From: an uncultured Oscillospiraceae bacterium
Lineage (GTDB): Bacteria > Bacillota > Clostridia > Oscillospirales > Ruminococcaceae
Direction: 5' to 3'
Assembly: GCA_910578755.1 (NCBI GenBank)
Contig: CAJTSZ010000036.1
Coordinates: 1-18,462, forward strand
DNA: 18,462 nucleotides
Below the pieces are notes generated by a model. That model was not told the DNA's origin. It worked only from the letters and a program-made list of their open reading frames with translations, and ran no database searches. A program made the position numbers and the translations under genes. Below, in pieces: positions 13,948 to 18,462 of this stretch. Position 1 is the stretch's first letter; each line of letters opens with the position of its first letter.

Positions 13948-14829
13948 CTAATTCTTTCTATATAAAATGTAGTCTGTTAAATCGTACAAAAAGGCGGAGG
14001 CAACCTTTGCGTTTTTAAGGCAGGCCTTGGCTTCCTCCAGCAGGCCCTTTGCCATAGCTTCCACCTGCTCCAGCCCATAAAGGGAAACATAGGTGGCCTT
14101 GTGCTGCTGTTTGTCGCTGCCGGCCGGTTTGCCCAATTCCTCTGTAGTGCCTGTGACATCCAGCATATCGTCTGTAAGCTGAAAGGCAAGGCCGATTTTT
14201 TCCGCATAGCCCTGGGCCGCGGCCGCCAGCTGGGGGGAAGCTTCCCCCATAATACAGCCCATAATGCAGGCTGCTTTGATTAAAGCTCCGGTTTTCATGG
14301 CGTCTGTGGCTTTTAGCCGGCTGGGCGTTACCTGCTCTGCTTCCTCGTTTTCCAGGTCCAGCACCTGGCCGCCCACCATGCCATGGGCCCCAATCGCCTG
14401 GGCAAGCTCCAAGGCGGCCAGGGCCTGAAGCCTGCCCGGGTTTGTTCCCAAAAGCACCTCAAATGCCTTGCTTTGCAGCGCATCCCCCGCCAGCAGGGCC
14501 GTATCCTCACCAAAAACAATGTGGCAGGCCGGCTTGCCGCGGCGCAGGGCATCGTCATCCATACAGGGCAAATCATCATGGATAAGGGAGTAGGCATGGA
14601 CCATTTCCAGGGCGCAGGCCGCAGGAAGGGCCGCCTGTGCTTCTCCCCCGGCTTCACGGCAAAATTCCAAAGCCAAGGCTGCCCGCAGCCGTTTGCCGCC
14701 GGCCAGCAGGCTGTAGCGCATGGCTTCAATTACCTTGCTTTGAGGGCATTGCTCCTGGGGCAAGTATTCCTCCAAAGCGGCATGGGTAAGTTGAGCGTAT
14801 TCTTTTAAAGTTGTTTGCACAAGGCTCAT
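13948..14829 (-). CDS. ispA: Polyprenyl (farnesyl/geranylgeranyl) diphosphate synthase
   Basis: This encodes 293 residues of a trans-prenyltransferase, usual length. It has GGKRLRA (44-50), the first aspartate-rich motif HDDLPCMDDD (84-93) that binds the allylic diphosphate through magnesium, and the second, LTDDMLD (218-224). GDALQSKAFE and MVGGQVLDLE are also present. The residues before the first motif (HAYSLIHDD) match the IspA type, so farnesyl diphosphate is the likely main product, but chain length cannot be fixed from sequence alone. It starts one base after the xseB stop codon, with GGAGG inside xseB's end, a coupled arrangement seen in many bacteria. The products feed undecaprenyl phosphate and quinone-type lipids. 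Confidence 0.96.
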   Translation of the reverse strand: MSLVQTTLKEYAQLTHAALEEYLPQEQCPQSKVIEAMRYSLLAGGKRLRAALALEFCREAGGEAQAALPAACALEMVHAYSLIHDDLPCMDDDALRRGKPACHIVFGEDTALLAGDALQSKAFEVLLGTNPGRLQALAALELAQAIGAHGMVGGQVLDLENEEAEQVTPSRLKATDAMKTGALIKAACIMGCIMGEASPQLAAAAQGYAEKIGLAFQLTDDMLDVTGTTEELGKPAGSDKQQHKATYVSLYGLEQVEAMAKGLLEEAKACLKNAKVASAFLYDLTDYILYRKN

Positions 14830-14830
14830 G

Positions 14831-15037
14831 TTATTCCTCCAACGGCGCGGTTGTTTCCATTAGTTTTTCTATTTTAGTTTGTGCAGCTGCCAGCTTTTTA
14901 TTGCAAAAGCTAATGAGTTTTGCAGCTTCTGCATACAATTCCACCGCTTGGTCCAAAGAAACCTCCCCAGCCTCCATTTGCTGGGAAATGGATTCCAGCC
15001 GTTCCAATGATTGTTCAAAATTTAATTTTTCAGCCAC
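14831..15037 (-). CDS. xseB: Exodeoxyribonuclease VII small subunit
   Basis: This encodes 68 residues, normal for XseB, and is almost wholly helical. The family pattern LNFEQSLERLESISQQMEAGEVSLDQAVELYAEAAKLISFCNKKL is visible in order (about 4-48 in sequence). Several copies of this helical hairpin pack around the coiled-coil stalk of XseA to form exonuclease VII, which degrades single-stranded DNA from both ends. The gene overlaps the end of xseA by 16 bases and precedes ispA by one base, so its translation is coupled to both. Confidence 0.95.
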   Translation of the reverse strand: MAEKLNFEQSLERLESISQQMEAGEVSLDQAVELYAEAAKLISFCNKKLAAAQTKIEKLMETTAPLEE

Positions 15038-16263
15038 GGTTCCCCGCCCCTTTGTATTTCCTCAATTTTGTTTACAGTGCAGTGGAGCCTGCCGTCCGCA
15101 ATTTCCACGGTAACCGCCTCCTGGCACTGCACCTGTTTTACTGTAGAAACAGTTTTGCCTTCTTTATTTACAGCAATGCTGTACCCCAAGCTAAGCCGCT
15201 GCCACGGGTTTTGCAGCTGCAAACAAGCTGCCTGCTGGCTTAGTTGGGCATTTTTCCTCATTATAACATTTTTTACGCTGGTATGAATACTTTTTGCAAA
15301 ATATTCAATATTTTTTGTATACTCTTCCAAATAACCGCTGTAATTTTTTAAAGCTGGTTGTTGCAGCAGTTCATCAAACCGCTGCTGGTTTGCCCGCAAA
15401 CGGCCCAGCAGCCCATTTTGCACCTGGGCCTGCCGCAGCCGAAGCAGTTCCGCAACCTTTTCCCACTGGGGGACAACCAGTTCCGCCGCCGCCGAAGGGG
15501 TGGGGGCCCGCAGGTCCGCTGCAAAGTCACAGAGGGTGAAATCGGTTTCATGGCCTACGGCAGAAACAACGGGGACAGGGCAGGCCGCCACGGCCCGGGC
15601 CAGGGATTCGTTGTTAAACGCCCACAAATCCTCCAAGGGGCCGCCGCCCCGTCCAATAATAATAACGTCGCAAACACCAGGCCGGCCCAGGGCCTTTAAG
15701 CCCTGGAGCAAGGTTGGCACCGCCTTTTCCCCCTGCACTGTGGCGGGGTAAAGCACCATTTGGGCCGGCGGGTAACGGCGGCTGATAATACTGATAATAT
15801 CCTGCACCGCCGCGCCGGTTTCGGAGGTAATAATGCCCACCTTTTCCGGGTAACGGGGCAAGGGGCGCTTGCGGCTTTCCTCAAACAGGCCTTCGTTTTT
15901 CAGCTTTTCAAAAAGCTGCTCGTAAGCCAGCTGCAGGCTGCCCTTGCCCACAGGCTGCAGCTCGTATACATACAGCTGGTAGGCGCCATCCCTTTCGTAA
16001 AGGGAAACGGATGCCCTGGCCAGCACCGCCATACCGTTTTCCGGGGTAAAGGGCACGTTTTTGGCGTAAGAGGCAAACATTACCGCTTTTACGGCGCTGC
16101 CCCCCTCCTTTAAAGTAAAATAATAGTGGCCTGTTTTATAGTGGGCCGTAAAGTTGGAAATTTCCCCCTTGATGTAAATATCCTTTAGGCGGAAATCCCC
16201 TTCCAGCACCGACTTTACATATAAGTTTAACTGGGCGACGGTAAGTACTGGACTATTTTTCAT
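15022..16263 (-). CDS. xseA: Exodeoxyribonuclease VII large subunit
   Basis: This encodes 413 residues. The N-terminal OB-fold domain (1-103) has LTVAQLNLYVKSVLE and IKGEISNF. The catalytic domain shows GIITSETGAAVQDI (143-156), IIIGRGGGPLEDLWAFN (201-217) and SAVGHETDFTLCDFAADLRAPTPSAAAE (234-261). A C-terminal helical segment (about 265-350) is the stalk that binds XseB, and a short beta end carries LSLGYSIAVN. It is somewhat shorter than the roughly 450-residue E. coli and Bacillus proteins, mostly in the stalk, as is usual for clostridial forms. The start codon lies inside the 3' end of the upstream M22 gene, an 11-base overlap. Confidence 0.97.
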   Translation of the reverse strand: MKNSPVLTVAQLNLYVKSVLEGDFRLKDIYIKGEISNFTAHYKTGHYYFTLKEGGSAVKAVMFASYAKNVPFTPENGMAVLARASVSLYERDGAYQLYVYELQPVGKGSLQLAYEQLFEKLKNEGLFEESRKRPLPRYPEKVGIITSETGAAVQDIISIISRRYPPAQMVLYPATVQGEKAVPTLLQGLKALGRPGVCDVIIIGRGGGPLEDLWAFNNESLARAVAACPVPVVSAVGHETDFTLCDFAADLRAPTPSAAAELVVPQWEKVAELLRLRQAQVQNGLLGRLRANQQRFDELLQQPALKNYSGYLEEYTKNIEYFAKSIHTSVKNVIMRKNAQLSQQAACLQLQNPWQRLSLGYSIAVNKEGKTVSTVKQVQCQEAVTVEIADGRLHCTVNKIEEIQRGGEPWLKN

Positions 16264-17200
16264 ACCCGTTCCCCCTTACCCACGCCAGCACCGCAATACC
16301 CGCTGCATTATCCGCAGAAAATTCGGGCTGGGCAAAGGCTGCGCCGTACTTTTGCGTAATGCGCTGGCGAATGATTGTATTGGACATAACGCCGCCGGAA
16401 AACACCATAGGCAGCCCCGGGAACTGGCTTTGGCTGTTTTGGGCCATTTGCTCTACAATGGCATACACCGCTTCAATGCAGTACCGGGCCACCTCCTGGG
16501 GGGGCGCCCCCTGGCTGAGCAGCTTTTGGCATTGGTTTTCTATACCGGAAACGCAGCAGCTGTTCCCTTTAAAGGTTGGCTTTATGGTATAGCTTTTGCC
16601 ACATTCTAAGGAAAGGCGGTCCAGCTCCCGGCCTGCGGGAAAAGGCAGGCCCAGCATTTTGCCCACTCTGTCAATGGCCTGGCCGCATTTTAGGTCCAGG
16701 GACTGGCCAACAATGGCGGTGGCAAATACCTGCTCCTTATGGGGCAGAACATGGACGTACTCTGTGGTGCCGCCGGAAAAGTGAAAGGCAATAAATTCTT
16801 TGCCCAGCAAATCCAACCGGCCGGCAGAATACAGGGCAGCGGCAATATGGCCCGCCTGGTGGGAAAAGCTGTACTTTGGAATATGGCAAACAGCGGCCGC
16901 CGTTTGCGCCGCCAGGTCCCCCACCAAAAAACAGGGCATATAGGAGCCTTCTACATCCCGCGGGCGCACAGAAACCCCCACCCCGGCAAGGGGATGTTCC
17001 CCAACATCAAAAAGCAGCTCCTCAACAAGCTGCGGGAGCTGCTTCACATGTGCAAAAACGGCATCGCTTTGTTTTAACCCCAAAGAACCCTGCTTTACAG
17101 GCAGCAGCTTTTTACGGTGGCCTACCTCCCCTGTTTCACTGCAATAAACTGCAGCCGAGGTAGTATAGTTACTGGTATCTATCCCCAAATAAAGCGGCAT
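16253..17200 (-). CDS. TsaD/Kae1-like protein (M22 family), diverged paralogue
   Basis: This encodes 315 residues with the ASKHA fold of TsaD, the enzyme that attaches threonylcarbamoyl to A37 of tRNAs reading ANN. Seen are the metal-binding H114-x3-H118 (SFSHQAGHIAAAL), FSGGTTEYV (141-149), AIDRVGKMLGLPFPAGRELD (175-194), VFSGGVMSN (266-274) and SADNAAGIA with D297 (295-303). However, the N-terminal LGIETSCDETA of true TsaD reads LGIDTSNYTTSAAV, losing the conserved glutamate. The central portion also differs, and it is shorter than usual TsaD (about 335-340). It is commonly annotated as an O-sialoglycoprotein endopeptidase, a name not supported by modern work. It lies two bases after nusB. 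A separate true tsaD is expected elsewhere in the genome. Confidence 0.85.
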   Translation of the reverse strand: MPLYLGIDTSNYTTSAAVYCSETGEVGHRKKLLPVKQGSLGLKQSDAVFAHVKQLPQLVEELLFDVGEHPLAGVGVSVRPRDVEGSYMPCFLVGDLAAQTAAAVCHIPKYSFSHQAGHIAAALYSAGRLDLLGKEFIAFHFSGGTTEYVHVLPHKEQVFATAIVGQSLDLKCGQAIDRVGKMLGLPFPAGRELDRLSLECGKSYTIKPTFKGNSCCVSGIENQCQKLLSQGAPPQEVARYCIEAVYAIVEQMAQNSQSQFPGLPMVFSGGVMSNTIIRQRITQKYGAAFAQPEFSADNAAGIAVLAWVRGNGYEK

Positions 17201-17202
17201 AT

Positions 17203-17640
17203 TTATTCCCCTTTGGCCTGTATTACGTTTCCAGGCAAAATTCCGGCCTCCAAGTCCTTTGCAACAGCGCCCAACACGCCATTTACAAAGGAAGCCTCTT
17301 CCCCAGCGGCATATTTTTTTGCTAGTTCCACAGCCTCATTGATGCTCACGCTGACAGGCACTTCCTTATCGTACAGCATTTCGCAAATAGAAAGCCGCAG
17401 TATGGACAAGGCCACCTTTGCAATGCGGCTGAGCTTCCACTTTTTTAGTTTTGAGGTAATGATTTGGTCAATTTCTTCCAGATGGGCTTCTGTTGTTGTA
17501 GCCAAACGCAAAGCATAGTCGCTTAAAGGCGCTTCCCTGCTTTCCACAGCATTTTGGGCAATTTCCTCTATAGTGCTTTGGGTAAATATTTTTTCAAACA
17601 GCAGGCAAAAAGCCTCCTGGCGGGATTCGTGTCTTGTCAT
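17203..17640 (-). CDS. nusB: Transcription antitermination factor NusB
   Basis: This encodes 145 residues of an all-helical protein, standard NusB length. The start MTRHESRQEAFCLLFEKIF shows the basic N-terminal RNA-binding face. Further along are the middle LKKWKLSRIAKVALSILRLSICEMLY (about 84-109), the strongly conserved SVSINEAVELAKKYA block (117-131) and SFVNGVLGAVAKDL. With NusE it binds boxA RNA in rRNA leaders and supports antitermination. The ATG follows AGGAGG at 8 nt; an ATG five bases earlier is out of frame. A putative promoter with TTGATA and a poor -10 lies at 17678-17706, so this gene probably begins the long operon. Confidence 0.96.
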   Translation of the reverse strand: MTRHESRQEAFCLLFEKIFTQSTIEEIAQNAVESREAPLSDYALRLATTTEAHLEEIDQIITSKLKKWKLSRIAKVALSILRLSICEMLYDKEVPVSVSINEAVELAKKYAAGEEASFVNGVLGAVAKDLEAGILPGNVIQAKGE

Positions 17641-17677
17641 GCCATTGTCCTCCTATGGTATGGGCCCTGCGGCCTTG

Positions 17678-17706
17678 TTTATTTTAAAATATTTTGCTGC
17701 TATCAA
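17678..17706 (-). promoter_or_regulatory. Possible promoter of the nusB-recN gene run
   Basis: On the minus strand TTGATA (17706-17701) is followed after 17 bp by AATAAA (17683-17678), a weak -10, about 38 bp from the nusB ATG. A perfect palindrome GGGATATCCC lies upstream at about 17720-17729. The long operon needs a promoter near here because the asp23 transcript ends at a terminator. Confidence 0.4.
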
Positions 17707-17737
17707 TTAACATTTAAGGGGATATCCCACCTTCCAG

Positions 17738-17836
17738 GCTCTAACGGTTAGAGAAACCGGTGCGAAGAAGCGCGGTTGTAAGCCGCTGGGTTTTTGCCCA
17801 GCGGGGGCGAGCACTGGGGACATTGGAAATATAATA
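17738..17836 (+). repeat. Structured intergenic element between asp23 and nusB (partner of 4.13-4.22 kb element)
   Basis: Reading the plus strand: palindrome CTCTAAC/GTTAGAG (17738-17752); AACCG/CGGTT arms; an 8-bp hairpin CCGCTGGG/CCCAGCGG (17783-17790/17797-17804, loop TTTTTG); then 16 nt and CATTGGAAATATAATA (17821-17836). The hairpin and the 16-mer recur in the same order and spacing upstream of the rhodanese gene. The gap is about 308 bp and holds no gene I can support. Confidence 0.65.
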
Positions 17837-17856
17837 GCGACCTTTTCGTTATTATA

Positions 17857-17900
17857 TCAAAAAAATAAACCCTCCGCAATTTATATTGGGAGGGTTTATA
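17857..17900. terminator. Rho-independent terminator of asp23
   Basis: TAAACCCTCC (17866-17875) and GGAGGGTTTA (17889-17898) make a 10-bp stem with a 13-nt loop. On the minus strand, in the direction of asp23, it is followed by a U-rich tract (complement of the A-run 17857-17865). T-runs on the plus side may let it work both ways. Confidence 0.9.
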
Positions 17901-17948
17901 AATTTTTTCTTGTTTTCTTGCAAAATCTTGTAAGTAAAAGGCGGCTGC

Positions 17949-18302
17949 TTATTTCATTATTTCCTGAAATACAATACCTTCCACATGAACATTTACTTTG
18001 GAAACTGTAATGCCGGTCATATTCTGCACAGCGTCTTTCACTGCTTTTTGCAAAACTTCCGAAACCTCCGGAATTTTTGCACCGTTTTTCAGTACAACAC
18101 CAATATCCACAACAGCTACATCATCGTTTAAATCAATAGCTACAGGTTTTGTTGTAATACCGTTTTGGGATAAGCTCCTGGGCAGGCGGGATTCCGTTAA
18201 AGAGTCCACCCCTTCAATTTCGCAAGCTGCATATTTTGCAATAGTGGCAATGACATCCTGGGAAATTTTCAGGCTGCCTACGGTTTGGTTCTGTCTTTCC
18301 AT
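17949..18302 (-). CDS. Asp23/Gls24-family protein
   Basis: This encodes 117 residues, typical for the Asp23/Gls24 (DUF322) family. It shows the family core: GSLKISQDVIATIAKYAACEIEGVDSL (9-35), then VAIDLNDDVAVVDIGVVLKNGAKIPEVSEVLQKAVKDAVQNMTGITVSKVNVHVEGIVF, with the closing alternation of helices and strands intact. Family members are cytoplasmic and often tethered near the membrane, linked to cell-envelope or alkaline stress; this one has no membrane span. AGGAGG lies 13 nt before the ATG, unusually far, but an in-frame TAA between them excludes an earlier ATG. It is transcribed alone and ends at a terminator before nusB, a frequent clostridial pairing. Confidence 0.93.
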   Translation of the reverse strand: MERQNQTVGSLKISQDVIATIAKYAACEIEGVDSLTESRLPRSLSQNGITTKPVAIDLNDDVAVVDIGVVLKNGAKIPEVSEVLQKAVKDAVQNMTGITVSKVNVHVEGIVFQEIMK

Positions 18303-18407
18303 AATTTATATTGCGCCTCCTTTAAGATAGCATTATGTTCTGTAAGTTCCCTATTGGCTTTTGGGAAAGGGATTGCTGCCCGCCCAGTGGCAGCGACCTT
18401 TGTTGGT

Positions 18408-18441
18408 ATTATACCATGAAGCGCAAGCGTAATGGTATAAT
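18408..18441. repeat. 10-bp inverted repeat upstream of asp23 at the window edge
   Basis: ATTATACCAT (18408-18417) and ATGGTATAAT (18432-18441) are perfect inverted copies with a 14-nt spacer. A smaller hairpin GGCGA/TCGCC follows at 18443-18454. Both arms contain TATAAT-like sequence and could be promoter -10 boxes or an operator for asp23. I could not pair either with a good -35. Confidence 0.55.
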
Positions 18442-18462
18442 TGGCGACTTCGCCGGTTGCAG

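Noticed and set aside
17753..17820. Possible tRNA or SRP-like RNA between asp23 and nusB
   Set aside because: Hairpins are present, but there is no acceptor stem, T-loop sequence or CCA end, and no conserved SRP loop.

Overview
The window looks like a chromosomal segment of a Gram-positive, low-to-moderate GC bacterium of the Clostridia. The reasons are the gene order asp23 / nusB - xseA - xseB - ispA - dxs - tlyA - nadK - argR - recN, a T-box leader in front of tyrS, strong purine-rich ribosome binding sites, and sigma-A-like promoters. A Lachnospirales/Anaerotignum-like host is my guess from general resemblance; no search was possible. Every gene I can support lies on the minus strand, so transcription runs from high to low coordinates.

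Right part (18.3 to 7.4 kb): asp23, encoding a cell-envelope-stress type protein, ends at a clear terminator. A gene-free, hairpin-rich 300 bp follows. Then comes a tightly packed housekeeping run: nusB, a diverged TsaD/Kae1-like (M22) gene, xseA, xseB, ispA, a divergent-PAP2 membrane protein, dxs, tlyA, nadK, argR and recN. Many junctions overlap or are only 1-6 nt apart, which suggests translational coupling. The run joins antitermination, DNA repair (exonuclease VII, RecN), isoprenoid supply (Dxs, IspA and probably the PAP2-like protein), rRNA methylation (TlyA), NADP synthesis and arginine regulation. A hairpin terminator or attenuator separates argR from recN. The recN start region carries a duplicated ribosome binding site with a two-codon upstream ORF.

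Middle part (7.4 to 3.8 kb): a consensus promoter overlapping the end of recN drives a textbook tyrosine T-box (specifier UAC, T-box core, antiterminator/terminator pair) controlling tyrS. Downstream are a small DUF2871-type membrane protein, proC (proline synthesis) and a single-domain rhodanese ending in a strong bidirectional terminator.

Left part (3.8 to 0 kb): about 400 bp without genes, then an OmpR-type response regulator and sensor kinase operon with three 10-bp direct repeats just upstream of its putative promoter. After these come a coiled-coil protein built on a 21-bp/7-residue tandem repeat, a two-helix membrane miniprotein with its own promoter, and a head-to-tail array of three 100-bp hairpin-forming repeats that runs off the left edge.

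Most of this is ordinary core genome. No new multi-gene system is visible. The least-explained signals are non-coding: an intergenic element present at both 4.13-4.22 kb and 17.78-17.84 kb, with a 16-nt identical end and a hairpin showing compensatory changes; the 100-bp tandem array; and the recN leader.
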